56,602 bases of DNA from an uncultured Clostridia bacterium (GCA_947594935.1 CANQEM010000009.1:1-56602), one strand, 5' to 3'. Shown: positions 6,935 through 15,707, counted from the stretch's first letter. Notes: generated by a model not told the origin, from the sequence alone. Program-made: numbers and translations.

Positions 6935-7777
6935 ATGGAAAAAGCAATATCAGTAGAAGAAAAAATAAGACGAGCCGAAGAAATTTATCAAAGGCGAAAA
7001 GGACTAAACACTGAGCAAACGCAAAAAGTTCAAACAAATAATAATAAAAAAGACATAAAGCTATTAAGGAAAATGATAACACAAATAATAGTATGTGTTT
7101 GCATATACATATTAGCATATACTGTGCAAAATAGTGGTAGCATTTTTTCAGAAAATATCATAAAAAAAGCACAAGAAATACTATCTTATGATACAAATTT
7201 CATGGAAATTTATGAAGCAATAAAAAATGGAATTATAAATTTCCAAGAAAATATAAAAATAGATGACGAAGTTGAAGAAAAACCACAAGAACAATCTGAA
7301 ACACAGGAAGTTACAGAACCAGAAGCAATCGGTGGGGCGGAGGAAGGAACTTTAACACAAGAAGAACAAGATATACAAAATGTAAAAAACACAACAACTT
7401 TTATCAAACCAGTTGAAGGCACAGTAAGTTCAAGTTATGGGTATAGAGCAACAGCAACGGGAACAGTACCGAAAAATCATACTGGAACTGATATAGCAGC
7501 AAACTTAGGAACTAAAATATATTCAAGTACAGAGGGAGAAGTTGTACTTGCATCAGAAGAAGGAGACTATGGCAAACATCTCAAAATACAAATAGGGGAA
7601 GTCAGCATTATTTATGCACATTGCAACCAACTGTATGTAAAACAAGGCGACCATGTGCAGCAAGGGCAAGAAATAGCAGAAGTTGGCTCAACAGGCAATT
7701 CAACTGGTCCACATTTGCATTTTGAAATACGCTATCAAGAAAGAAAAGTCGATGCACAAAGCATTTTAGAATTATAG
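6935..7777 (+). CDS. SpoIVFA-like membrane protein with an intact M23 peptidase domain
   Basis: This 280-residue protein has a cytoplasmic N-terminus, one membrane segment (about 48-66), an acidic Glu/Gln-rich linker (about 105-145) and a C-terminal LytM/M23 domain (about 153-280). The zinc ligands are present: H182 and D186 in NHTGTDIA, and H260/H262 in GPHLHFE. The B. subtilis counterpart SpoIVFA is a degenerate member that tethers and inhibits the protease SpoIVFB; here the enzyme site looks complete, so real peptidoglycan hydrolase activity is possible. The next gene is the M50 protease, 28 bases away, the classic SpoIVFA-SpoIVFB order that controls pro-sigma-K processing. An alternative name is SpoIIQ-like M23 protein, but the partner gene favours SpoIVFA. 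Confidence 0.78.
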   Translation: MEKAISVEEKIRRAEEIYQRRKGLNTEQTQKVQTNNNKKDIKLLRKMITQIIVCVCIYILAYTVQNSGSIFSENIIKKAQEILSYDTNFMEIYEAIKNGIINFQENIKIDDEVEEKPQEQSETQEVTEPEAIGGAEEGTLTQEEQDIQNVKNTTTFIKPVEGTVSSSYGYRATATGTVPKNHTGTDIAANLGTKIYSSTEGEVVLASEEGDYGKHLKIQIGEVSIIYAHCNQLYVKQGDHVQQGQEIAEVGSTGNSTGPHLHFEIRYQERKVDAQSILEL

Positions 7778-7804
7778 TATCCACAACATAGGAAGGATAG
7801 GGAA

Positions 7805-8455
7805 ATGAGATTCAGGCTAGATTTAAAAATATTTTTAATTATTGCAATATTTTTCTTAACAAAACAAATACAAATTTATGCAATTATGATGATATTTGCG
7901 TTTATACATGAACTTGGGCATTTAATTGCTGGAATTTCATTAAAGATGAAACCCAAAAAACTTGAAATTATACCAGTAGGGGTTAGCATATCATTTGCAA
8001 TAAATACAAAAGACATCAATAAAAAAATTGGGGAAGCAAACCTGCTAGAATTGAAAAAAATCTTTGTTGCATTAGCAGGACCAATAACAAATTTACTAAT
8101 CATAGTAATTGTAGCTAATTTACAAATGGAGATAATAGAAAAGATAAAAATAATATATGCAAATAGCTGTATTTTGCTATTTAACATATTGCCAATATAT
8201 CCACTAGATGGTGGTAGAATAGTACAAGGAGTAATTGCAATTCAAAATGGTAAAAGAGCCGCAAACAACTTATCAAGAAAAATATCACTAGTTTTCACAA
8301 TCATTTTAACAATTATCGCAATAATTATTATGTATTATGAATTCAATATTGCAATTGCTTTAATTATGATATATATATGGTTTTTAGTAGGAAAAGAAAG
8401 AAAAATATCAATCTATAAAGAAAAAATCTATCAAATATTGGAGAAAAACTATTGA
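7805..8455 (+). CDS. spoIVFB: SpoIVFB-like site-2 (M50) protease
   Basis: This 216-residue integral membrane metalloprotease belongs to the family that cleaves pro-sigma-K in the mother cell. HELGH (H35, E36, H39) supplies two zinc ligands and the catalytic Glu in a membrane helix, and D135 in NILPIYPLDGGR is the third ligand; positions agree with B. subtilis SpoIVFB. There are about six hydrophobic segments. The B. subtilis protein also has a C-terminal CBS domain, which is absent here because the protein ends at about 216 residues. It follows the M23 protein directly. No sigma-K gene is in the window, so the substrate is inferred from family and neighbour only. Confidence 0.82.
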   Translation: MRFRLDLKIFLIIAIFFLTKQIQIYAIMMIFAFIHELGHLIAGISLKMKPKKLEIIPVGVSISFAINTKDINKKIGEANLLELKKIFVALAGPITNLLIIVIVANLQMEIIEKIKIIYANSCILLFNILPIYPLDGGRIVQGVIAIQNGKRAANNLSRKISLVFTIILTIIAIIIMYYEFNIAIALIMIYIWFLVGKERKISIYKEKIYQILEKNY

Positions 8456-8506
8456 AAAAAAAGTCAAATAATAGTAAACTATAAATGAAAGGAATGGTAG
8501 AAAAAT

Positions 8507-10330
8507 ATGAGCCAAAAGAAAAAAATGGAAAATGGAATAACACTAATTTCATTAGTAGTTACAGTGGTTGTACTTATAATTTTATCAGTTTCAATAACAA
8601 CAAACTTAAAAAATAATTTAGATGTACAAAAACTAGTATATTTGCGTGGAGATATTGAAAATCTCACACAAAAAGTATCTGATTTCTATAATGAATATGG
8701 TGAAATACCAGCAAACATAGAATACACAAATGTAGGAAGATTAAAAGATATTTTAAACACAGCTGAGCAAGCAAGCAAATTTTATGTAATAGATTTACAA
8801 GCAATGCAAGGGTTAAGTTTGCACTATGGTAAAGACTATGAATATATAAAAGATGCAGACCCTATTAGAACAACAGTAGATATAAATAAATTTGAAGATG
8901 TATATATTATAAATGAAGTAACACATAACATTTTCTATGTAAAAGGTGTATCTTTAAAAGAAGGAAAAGAGGGCAAAAAAACATATTATACAAACCATGA
9001 TAAAGCAGAAAATATAGCAGGTACAAATGTGGCAAACCCACCAGAAATGCTAGAAGGCATGGAAAGAATTATGCTAAAAACGCCAACAAACACATCAAAA
9101 GGACAAGCTATTTCACAAAAAGAAGAAGGATACGACGATAGCAAATGGTATTCTTATGAAGATAAGAAATGGGCAAATGCACAAACCCAGGATGGCAGTA
9201 TGTGGGTATGGATACCAAGGTTTGCCTATAAAATAGAAGGACAAGCCAATTATAGTGAAGAAGGAACGGCAAATAGTAGCGGAAGAATAAAAGTGAAATT
9301 CCTAATCGGCACAACAGATAATTATTATGATGAAGATGGAACATTACAAACAGCCAAAAGGCAACAAACCAAAGACGAAGTAATAGATGCCACAAAAGAC
9401 TATGTAGTTCATCCGGCATTCACAAATGAAACTAGTATAGGATACGCAAATGGTGGATGGGATAAAGAACTAACTGGAATTTGGGTATCAAAATTTGAAG
9501 CGGGTTATGCTAATAAAGAAGAACTTTCAAAAGAAACAGCTCCAATTTTCAAAGGGCTAACATATTCTATGAGCAATGTAAGCCAAAAAGAAGCAACAAA
9601 CATCGCTAAAAATGTGGTAAGTGCAGACAATACTTATGGACTTTCAGAAGCAACAACAGACAGCCACTTAATGAAAAACAGCGAATGGGGAGCAGTTGTA
9701 TATTTAAGCCAAAGTCAATATGGACTAAATGGCAAAGAAATTAGTACAAACTATGTTGCACAAAAAGGTGTAAAAGGCGATGAAGAAAAATATGCAATAA
9801 CAGGTGTAACATCAAATAGCGCAAATGAAGAAAATGTAATATTAACAACTTTGGAAAGTGTAAATAATACACAAATGAATTCACCAAATAGTTTTGGAGT
9901 ATATGCTTGGAACCAACAAAATGGTCAAAGTGCAAGTTCAACAGGAACTATACACGGAATATATGATTTAAGTGGGGGACTAGGGGAAATAGTTTCTGCA
10001 CGAGTATCAGATGAGGAAAGCACAAAATATGTAAAATCATATAAAATGGAAAAATTAGAAACAGAAGATGAAGCACAAAATCAACAAGCCAATTATAGTG
10101 CAAATGTAGGAATATATGGAGACTCAATCTTTGAAACTTCAAAAAACGGAACAAAAAGAACAAGCTGGTTCCAAGATGCGTCAGAATTCTTTGGAAAAAC
10201 AACACAATATTTACTTAGAGGTGGCTCAATTGCACAAAAATCAACTACAAATGGAATGTTCGCATTTAATTCATCAGACGGAGATGCAGCACCAAGTGCA
10301 GGTTTCCGTGTAGTACTAGTTGCAAAATAA
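8507..10330 (+). CDS. Large pilin-like surface protein with a formylglycine-enzyme-like domain
   Basis: This is a 607-residue protein. The N-terminus is a type IV prepilin-like signal: a short basic leader, then G10 followed by ITLISLVVTVVV and a long hydrophobic helix. The usual Glu at position +5 of the mature protein is Ser here. After a linker region (about 50-200) a tryptophan-rich part begins (MWVWIPRFAY near 230). The C-terminal part (about 315-607) carries FGE/sulfatase-modifying-factor-like elements: GIWVSKFEAGY, HLMKNSEWGAVVYLSQ, GIYDLSGGLGEIVS, RGGS and the terminal SAGFRVVL. Such domains often serve as C-type-lectin-like binding scaffolds on secreted proteins rather than as enzymes. 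No prepilin peptidase or pilus motor is in the window. It probably sits on the surface; its ligand is unknown. Confidence 0.65.
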   Translation: MSQKKKMENGITLISLVVTVVVLIILSVSITTNLKNNLDVQKLVYLRGDIENLTQKVSDFYNEYGEIPANIEYTNVGRLKDILNTAEQASKFYVIDLQAMQGLSLHYGKDYEYIKDADPIRTTVDINKFEDVYIINEVTHNIFYVKGVSLKEGKEGKKTYYTNHDKAENIAGTNVANPPEMLEGMERIMLKTPTNTSKGQAISQKEEGYDDSKWYSYEDKKWANAQTQDGSMWVWIPRFAYKIEGQANYSEEGTANSSGRIKVKFLIGTTDNYYDEDGTLQTAKRQQTKDEVIDATKDYVVHPAFTNETSIGYANGGWDKELTGIWVSKFEAGYANKEELSKETAPIFKGLTYSMSNVSQKEATNIAKNVVSADNTYGLSEATTDSHLMKNSEWGAVVYLSQSQYGLNGKEISTNYVAQKGVKGDEEKYAITGVTSNSANEENVILTTLESVNNTQMNSPNSFGVYAWNQQNGQSASSTGTIHGIYDLSGGLGEIVSARVSDEESTKYVKSYKMEKLETEDEAQNQQANYSANVGIYGDSIFETSKNGTKRTSWFQDASEFFGKTTQYLLRGGSIAQKSTTNGMFAFNSSDGDAAPSAGFRVVLVAK

Positions 10331-10349
10331 TTGAAAGGACTGTTTATAT

Positions 10350-11294
10350 ATGAAAGAAGTAGCTTTTGATTTTTACTCACCACTTAGTCTTAAATCTTAT
10401 AACTTAGATCAGACTATGCAGTATCAACTAAATATTTTAGGAAGTCTAGATGTTTTCACAAGAACTCATTGTGAACATGTTGCAAACCTTACATGCCGTC
10501 TTTGCGAAAGATTACATTGTAAAAGAGGTTTCACAGAATATTGCACAATTTGTGCGTATTTGCATGATATAGGAAAACAATTTATTCCATCAGAAGTTTT
10601 GCAAAAACCTGGAAAACTAACAGATGAAGAATATGAAATAATGAAAACACATACTACTATTGGCTATGATATTTGTATGCACGACTTAAAACTAAGACCT
10701 TATGCAGCAGGACCAATTTATCATCATGAAGCACTTAATGGCTCTGGGTATCCAAAAGGGCTAACAAAAAAAGATATTCCTTATGAAGGTCAGATTATCC
10801 GTGTTGCAGATGAATTTGATGCAATTGTTAGTAAAAGACAATATAAATCACATATCGGTATAGTGGACACTTTAAAAATTTTAATTGAAAATACTAAACC
10901 ATTTGAATCACCTAAACTTGATGCGATAAGTGAAGTAGCTGAAAATGCGAAGCTTGGAAAGAACAACCCAATAATTGTAAAAGCTTTGATTTCAGTAGTT
11001 ATCGAAGATACAGAATATGAAATTTACTGTATAAGCAAATACTTAGAAAGTTTAAAGGAAAATCTGAAAAGACTACAAACTATTAGACAATATGAAGAAA
11101 AAATGGAGAAAGCGAAATCAGAAAAGAAAAAGCAATATTTCCTAGAAGGCATGAAACTATTTTTAGATGGAAATGAAACTGTTGAAAATTACGGCAACAT
11201 TTTAAAAGAATATGAAGAAACATTTGAACAAAAAGAAAAACAAATTGACCATCTACGTGAAGAAATAAAAATCATAAAAAAATTAAAATTATAA
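10350..11294 (+). CDS. HD-GYP-type phosphohydrolase with a coiled-coil tail
   Basis: This 314-residue soluble protein has an HD-GYP domain (about 25-195) with YLHDIGK (HD pair near residue 73), the paired histidines in YHHEALNGSGYPKGL that include the GYP motif, and RVADEFDAI with late metal-binding Asp. HD-GYP proteins with these motifs usually degrade cyclic di-GMP. The C-terminal third (about 235-314) is a lysine/glutamate-rich coiled coil. No receiver or sensor domain is attached, so the input is unknown. The start has a GAAAGGA site 20 bases after the pilin-like gene, so co-transcription with that surface protein is likely and would fit c-di-GMP control of surface structures. A terminator follows. 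Confidence 0.82.
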   Translation: MKEVAFDFYSPLSLKSYNLDQTMQYQLNILGSLDVFTRTHCEHVANLTCRLCERLHCKRGFTEYCTICAYLHDIGKQFIPSEVLQKPGKLTDEEYEIMKTHTTIGYDICMHDLKLRPYAAGPIYHHEALNGSGYPKGLTKKDIPYEGQIIRVADEFDAIVSKRQYKSHIGIVDTLKILIENTKPFESPKLDAISEVAENAKLGKNNPIIVKALISVVIEDTEYEIYCISKYLESLKENLKRLQTIRQYEEKMEKAKSEKKKQYFLEGMKLFLDGNETVENYGNILKEYEETFEQKEKQIDHLREEIKIIKKLKL

Positions 11295-11321
11295 AAGGCT
11301 CCGATAGGAACCTTTTTTTAT
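11295..11321. terminator. Terminator between convergent HD-GYP and mazF genes
   Basis: AAGG-TCC and GGA-CCTT arms around a GATA loop are followed by seven T on the plus strand. The T-run touches the stop codon of the minus-strand mazF. Confidence 0.7.
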
Positions 11322-11662
11322 AGCCCGAAACTAACGCCTAAGGCATTATTGATTTTAGTAATTACATGTTCATCTTCTATATGACCAATTTTTTCTTTTA
11401 ACCTACTTTTATCTATTGTTCGAATTTGTTCTGCCAAAATTACAGAATCGCTTTTTAAACCAGATGATTTACTATCTACTTCTATATGTGTTGGAAGCTT
11501 AGTTTTTGTTGTTTGTGAAGTGATTGCCGCTGCAATAACAGTTGGGCTATATTTATTTCCTAAGTCATTTTGTATTATCAAAACTGGCCTTACACCACCT
11601 TGCTCTGACCCGACTACTGGACTTAAATCTGCATAAAACATGTCTCCTCTTTTTATTGTCAT
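11318..11662 (-). CDS. mazF: MazF/PemK-type endoribonuclease toxin (EndoA-like)
   Basis: This 114-residue protein starts [23 protein letters not shown], the standard beginning of EndoA/MazF, a ribosome-independent mRNA-cleaving toxin. The conserved RPVLIIQND (catalytic Arg region), [12 protein letters not shown] and [17 protein letters not shown] are all present, so it should be active. I chose the ATG with TTAGGAGTG in front; another in-frame ATG seven codons upstream would overlap that ribosome site. In B. subtilis the antitoxin EndoAI (about 90 residues) lies directly upstream; no such frame exists here, only a 30-codon frame whose stop overlaps the alternative start. Either the antitoxin is elsewhere, or this chromosomal copy is controlled differently. 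Confidence 0.9.
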   Translation of the reverse strand: MTIKRGDMFYADLSPVVGSEQGGVRPVLIIQNDLGNKYSPTVIAAAITSQTTKTKLPTHIEVDSKSSGLKSDSVILAEQIRTIDKSRLKEKIGHIEDEHVITKINNALGVSFGL

Positions 11663-11679
11663 TATATTCACTCCTAAGT

Positions 11680-11772
11680 TCATATATTGTCAAGTTTATT
11701 AGTTTGAGATAACTTTACCTCATAATATAATATGTAAATTGTCGTTTTTTGTTTATCAGATTTTAGTTCCAT
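11680..11772 (-). CDS. Possible 30-residue peptide upstream of mazF
   Basis: A minus-strand frame (starts [11 protein letters not shown], ends NKLDNI) has a GAGAAGTG sequence before the ATG and its TGA overlaps the upstream ATG of mazF (ATGA). It is far shorter than MazE/EndoAI and shows no ribbon-helix-helix pattern that I can defend. It could be a micro-antitoxin, a decayed antitoxin, a translational coupler, or chance. Confidence 0.25.
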   Translation of the reverse strand: MELKSDKQKTTIYILYYEVKLSQTNKLDNI

Positions 11773-11834
11773 TTTTTTCACTTCTCTTGACTAATATTAG
11801 CTTTCCCGATTTTTGCTTTTTTAATCAAATAATA

Positions 11835-11873
11835 AAAAAGTCTTTTGAATTCTCTAACTCAAAAGACTTTTAA
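11835..11873 (-). terminator. Terminator of the minD-minE-rodA-dusB operon
   Basis: AAAAGTCTTTTGA and TCAAAAGACTTTT form a 13-bp stem; on the minus strand it runs into a T-rich tract. One arm overlaps the last codons and stop of the dusB gene. Confidence 0.8.
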
Positions 11874-12835
11874 AATATATTTCTATTTCCTCTAATAATT
11901 CAGATACATTATCTATTTGATTGATTTTATCTCTAAACTCACTAGAATTTTTTAACCCTTTTGTATACCATGAAATTGGCTTTCTTAACTCACGAATAGC
12001 AACAATTTCTGGCTTTTCTTCTAATTCAAGTGAAATATGTTTTTTTAACGTTTCGAATTTTTGCGTGATTGAAATTTCAGGTAATTTTTTCCCAGTTTCT
12101 AAGAAATGAGAGATTTTTTTAAATATCCAAGGGTTTCCAAAAGTACCTCTACCAATCATAATCGCATCTACACCAGTGGTATCAAACATTTGATAAGCTG
12201 TCTCCTCATCTACAACATCGCCATTTCCAATAACAGGAATATTTACAGCTTCTTTAACTTTTTTAATAATTTCCCAATCTGCTTTTCCAGAATAAAATTC
12301 TGACCTTGTTCTCCCATGAACTGTAATTGCTGATACACCAGCACTTTCTGCCATTTGAGCAAACTCAACCGCAACAATGCTATTATTATCCCAGCCTTTT
12401 CTGAACTTAACTGTTACTGGTTTTTGACTATTTGCTACAACCGCTTTCAATATTTTTTCAGCTTTTGGTAAATCAAGCAAAAGCTTACTACCATCACCAT
12501 TTTTTACAACCTTTGGAGCAGGGCAACCCATGTTTATATCAATAATATCTGCTTTGTCATTTAAATACCTAGTAGCAAAAGCCATGCTATCTTCTTCGCT
12601 CCCAAAAAGCTGAAAAGCAATAGGCCTTTTTTCTCCTTCTGTGTCCATAAGTAACTTGGTTTTATTGTCATCATGAAAAATAGCCCTACTGCTAATCATT
12701 TCAGTACATACTAGTCCAGCTCCTTCTTCTTGGCAAATTTTTCTATACGCTTTGTCAGTAATTCCAGCCATTGGAGCTAAAAACAAATTATTTCCGAATT
12801 TCTACATTTCCTATTTTTATTGGTTTTAAGTACAT
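11854..12835 (-). CDS. dusB: tRNA-dihydrouridine synthase DusB, frameshifted at its N-terminus
   Basis: This FMN enzyme reduces specific uridines in the tRNA D-loop. The main frame has FLAPMAGITDKAYRKI, INMGCPAPKV with the catalytic Cys, VTVKFRKGWD, ITVHGRTRSEFYSGKADW and MIGRGTFGNPWIF, all typical of DusB/Dus. The true N-terminus is in another frame: an ATG at 12835, preceded by AGGAG, gives MYLKPIKIGNVEIR and then hits a stop. Removing one A from the AAA run at 12793-12791 (minus strand) fuses it to NNLFLAPMAG, the expected sequence. The repaired protein would be about 326 residues. As it stands only a TTG at 12786 could start the remaining frame. A homopolymer error in assembly is the simplest reading. 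It is last in the min operon. Confidence 0.85.
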
Positions 12836-12843
12836 TATTTCTC

Positions 12844-13950
12844 CTATTTAACAAATATTGATTTCTGCCTTTTTCCACTTATATTTAATAAAATTCCTAT
12901 CATCATATAACTTGTAATCATAGAACTTCCACCATAACTAATAAAAGGAAGAGGCACACCAGTAATAGGCAATAGCCCCATTACCATGCCGATATTTTCT
13001 ATTGTATGGAACATCAAAACTCCGGCAATTCCAGCTGCAATTATTGTTCCAGTGCTATCTTTTGCTGTTTTAGCTATATATAGAATTTTGGTTACTAACA
13101 CAACATACAAAATGATAATTAAACCAGCTACTAAAAAGCCTAACTCCTCACCAATAACGGAAAAGATAAAGTCAGTTGTTTTTGGATATAAAAAGCCTAA
13201 TTGTGTTTGATTGCCTTTTAAAAGCCCCATACCAGTAAGCCCACCGGCACCTATTGCAAGTTTAGATTGTAAAATATTATAACCTGCACCTCTTGGGTCA
13301 GACTCTGGATGTAAGAATATATCAATTCTTGTTTTAGCATGTTCAGGTAAAACAAAATTATATAATAAAGGAACTGCGATGATAATTAACAAAATAATTG
13401 CAATTACATATCTTTTATCAATTCCGGCTGCAAATAACATCAATGCTGTTGCAAAGAAAAATGAAATTGCAGTTCCATAGTCTGGCTGCTTAACAATTAA
13501 CAAAACAGGAACAAGTAGGGCAGATAGCACAATAAGTAATTTTAGTGGCTTATTGATTTCTTGCCTACCTTTTTGCTGAATTTTTATAATTACTTGTGTT
13601 AAGAATAAAATTACAAAAATTTTTGCAAACTCACCTGGCTGAAATGAAAAGCTACCTATTACAAACCAGCTACTTGCACCATTTATTGGTTCTGTGAATA
13701 ATACTGCAAGCAAAAGAATTAGAAATGCACCATAAAAAAATGGAGATAGCCTAACAAGTGTGTCATAGTTTATAAACATAAAAACTATCATAACTGCTAG
13801 GCTTATTCCAAACCATATAAGTTGCTTTTGAAATTCATCATAATCGGCGTTTTGTGTTGCTGAAAATAATGCTACTAAACCAATAATTGATAAAATTACA
13901 ACAACAACAACTAACGCCCACTCTACATTTTTTAATTCTTTTTTTCGCAT
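12844..13950 (-). CDS. rodA: RodA/FtsW-family SEDS peptidoglycan polymerase
   Basis: This 368-residue integral membrane protein has about ten transmembrane helices. SEDS proteins polymerise glycan strands from lipid II and pair with a class B PBP. Landmarks are GASSWFVIGSFSFQPGEFAKI (about 92-112), KQPDYGTAISFF, the large external loop with HAKTRIDIFLHPESDPRGAGYNI containing the conserved catalytic Asp region, TDFIFSVIGEELGF, and PLPFISYGGSS. The context (minD-minE-rodA) is the usual clostridial elongation/septum-placement operon, so RodA rather than FtsW or SpoVE is preferred. Its stop is just 8 bases from the start of dusB. Confidence 0.9.
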   Translation of the reverse strand: MRKKELKNVEWALVVVVVILSIIGLVALFSATQNADYDEFQKQLIWFGISLAVMIVFMFINYDTLVRLSPFFYGAFLILLLAVLFTEPINGASSWFVIGSFSFQPGEFAKIFVILFLTQVIIKIQQKGRQEINKPLKLLIVLSALLVPVLLIVKQPDYGTAISFFFATALMLFAAGIDKRYVIAIILLIIIAVPLLYNFVLPEHAKTRIDIFLHPESDPRGAGYNILQSKLAIGAGGLTGMGLLKGNQTQLGFLYPKTTDFIFSVIGEELGFLVAGLIIILYVVLVTKILYIAKTAKDSTGTIIAAGIAGVLMFHTIENIGMVMGLLPITGVPLPFISYGGSSMITSYMMIGILLNISGKRQKSIFVK

Positions 13951-13968
13951 AATAAAAACTCACTTTTC

Positions 13969-14808
13969 TTATTTTGCTACATCTTCTTGCTTTTCATCCT
14001 CTTGAACATCAGGTTTTTCTACATCACTAGTTTCTTCAACCTTTTCTTCAACCACTTCTTCTTTTTTCTCAGAAGGTTCTTCATCTTGCTTTTCAACTTC
14101 TGAATTAGTTTCTTCTTTTACTTCAACATTTTCTTTTTCCTCAGACTTTTCTTCTAGCTTTGGTTCTTCCTGAGGCTTTTCTTCAACTTTATTTTCTTCT
14201 TCCTTCTCGGCTTTTTTCTCTACTTTTTCTTCTTTCTTTTCTGGCTCTTTTTTGTCTGCTTCCTTTTCTACTTTCTTTGTTTCTTTCTTATCCTCTTTAA
14301 CTTTTTTACTTTTTTCTGACTTTTTAGGTTCTTCTTTTGTTTTAGCTTTCTTTGTAGATGCTTTTTTCTTAGTTTCTTTTTTCTTTGGCTTTTCCTCTGC
14401 TTTTGGTTCTTCCTGAGGTTTCTCATCTTCTGATTTTTCTTCTTCTTTAATCTCTGGAACTTCTGACTCTTGATGTGGCTTCAATAAATTCTTATCTATT
14501 TTTCTTGCATCATTTTTAATATTGATAATTGGTATATTAGCATATAAAGCTGGTGAACCATTTGTACCATCTTCATTTTCTTTATTTGTCAACCTAACAT
14601 CAATTGCCTTTTCATCTACTTCAATATACTTTTTAATTACATCAATAATTTCTTGCTTCATTAACTCTAAAAAATCAACAGACACATTTGCTCTATCCTG
14701 CATCAAAACTAGATGTAGCCTTTCTTTTGCTGCATTTTTTGATTTTGATGCTTCTTTTTCTTCTTTACTTTTTGTTTTATTAAAAAATTTGATAATGTTC
14801 TCGAACAT
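13969..14808 (-). CDS. minE: MinE topological specificity factor with a long charged C-terminal tail
   Basis: MinE stimulates MinD ATPase and makes the Min system oscillate so that division occurs at mid-cell. The normal domain occupies residues 1-101 of this 279-residue protein: FENIIKFF membrane-targeting start, SKNAAKERLHLVLMQDRA (MinD-contact region), FLELMKQEIIDVIKKYI and the late VRLTN strand. From about 111 to the end is an almost pure Lys/Glu/Pro region with no predicted fold, which ordinary MinE (about 90 residues) lacks. I start at the second ATG because GAGGAAGGGG lies before it; an in-frame ATG eight codons upstream overlaps that site. It follows minD by 32 bases. No minC is visible. 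The tail may be a spacer, a binding region or simple low-complexity expansion. Confidence 0.85.
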   Translation of the reverse strand: MFENIIKFFNKTKSKEEKEASKSKNAAKERLHLVLMQDRANVSVDFLELMKQEIIDVIKKYIEVDEKAIDVRLTNKENEDGTNGSPALYANIPIINIKNDARKIDKNLLKPHQESEVPEIKEEEKSEDEKPQEEPKAEEKPKKKETKKKASTKKAKTKEEPKKSEKSKKVKEDKKETKKVEKEADKKEPEKKEEKVEKKAEKEEENKVEEKPQEEPKLEEKSEEKENVEVKEETNSEVEKQDEEPSEKKEEVVEEKVEETSDVEKPDVQEDEKQEDVAK

Positions 14809-14840
14809 TCTCTTTACCCCTTCCTCTTGCAATTATTTCA

Positions 14841-15632
14841 TTATCTTTTAAAGATGTGTTTTAATTTAGCAAAAAAGCCTTTTTCTGTGCCTGGTATTGT
14901 AACTTCGATTTTTTCTCCTAAAACTCTTTTTGCAATCTCCATATAAGCCTTACCAGATGGTGCTTTCCTATTTTGGATAACTGGCTCTCCTTTATTAGTT
15001 TGTGTGATGATATATTCATCATCAGGGACCACACCAATTAAATCAATTGATAGTAGGTCAACAATGTCATCAACGTCCATCATTTCACCTTTTTTAATCA
15101 TGTTTGGTCTAATTCTATTTATGACTAATTCAGGGTTTTTAATTTCAGATGATTCTAAAAGCCCAATAATTCTATCAGCATCACGAATAGCAGATATTTC
15201 AGCTGTTGTAACAACAATAGCTCTATCAGCCCCTGCTATCGCATTTTTAAATCCTTGCTCTATTCCAGCTGGACAGTCAATTAGAATATAGTCAAATTCT
15301 TCTTTTAGTTTTTTTGTTAATCTTCTCATTTGTTCTTCATTTACTGCACTTTTATCTCTTGTTTGAGCTGCTGGTAATAGGTATAGATCTTTAAATCTTT
15401 TGTCTTTTATAAGAGCTTGTCTTAACTTGCATTTTTCCTCGACAACATCAACAATATCATAAACAATTCTGTTTTCTAACCCCATGACAACATCAAGGTT
15501 TCTCAACCCAATATCTGTATCAATTAAAGCTACTTTCTTACCTTCTACTGCTAAACTTGCTCCTAAATTTGCTGTCGTTGTTGTTTTACCTACTCCGCCT
15601 TTACCAGATGTGATTACAATTACTTCTCCCAT
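14841..15632 (-). CDS. minD: MinD septum-site-determining ATPase
   Basis: This 263-residue ParA-type ATPase binds the membrane when ATP-bound and recruits MinC. The deviant Walker A is KGGVGKT (11-17), followed by DTDIGLRNLDVVMGLENR, DYILIDCPAGIE and ITQTNKGEPV. The C-terminal amphipathic helix GFFAKLKHIFKR is the membrane-targeting sequence. I chose the ATG that follows AAGGAGGAAATAATT; an upstream in-frame extension of 25 codons lies in the leader and overlaps the promoter. It is first in the minus-strand operon minD-minE-rodA-dusB. Confidence 0.96.
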   Translation of the reverse strand: MGEVIVITSGKGGVGKTTTTANLGASLAVEGKKVALIDTDIGLRNLDVVMGLENRIVYDIVDVVEEKCKLRQALIKDKRFKDLYLLPAAQTRDKSAVNEEQMRRLTKKLKEEFDYILIDCPAGIEQGFKNAIAGADRAIVVTTAEISAIRDADRIIGLLESSEIKNPELVINRIRPNMIKKGEMMDVDDIVDLLSIDLIGVVPDDEYIITQTNKGEPVIQNRKAPSGKAYMEIAKRVLGEKIEVTIPGTEKGFFAKLKHIFKR

Positions 15633-15678
15633 AATTATTTCCTCCTTAGGATTTGTGATGCTCAAATTTGATAACAAT

Positions 15679-15707
15679 ATAATATAACGAATTTGCTCAA
15701 AAGTCAA
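15679..15707 (-). promoter_or_regulatory. Sigma-A promoter of the min operon
   Basis: TTGACT (15707-15702) and TATTAT (15684-15679) are separated by 17 bases, upstream of minD. Confidence 0.65.
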
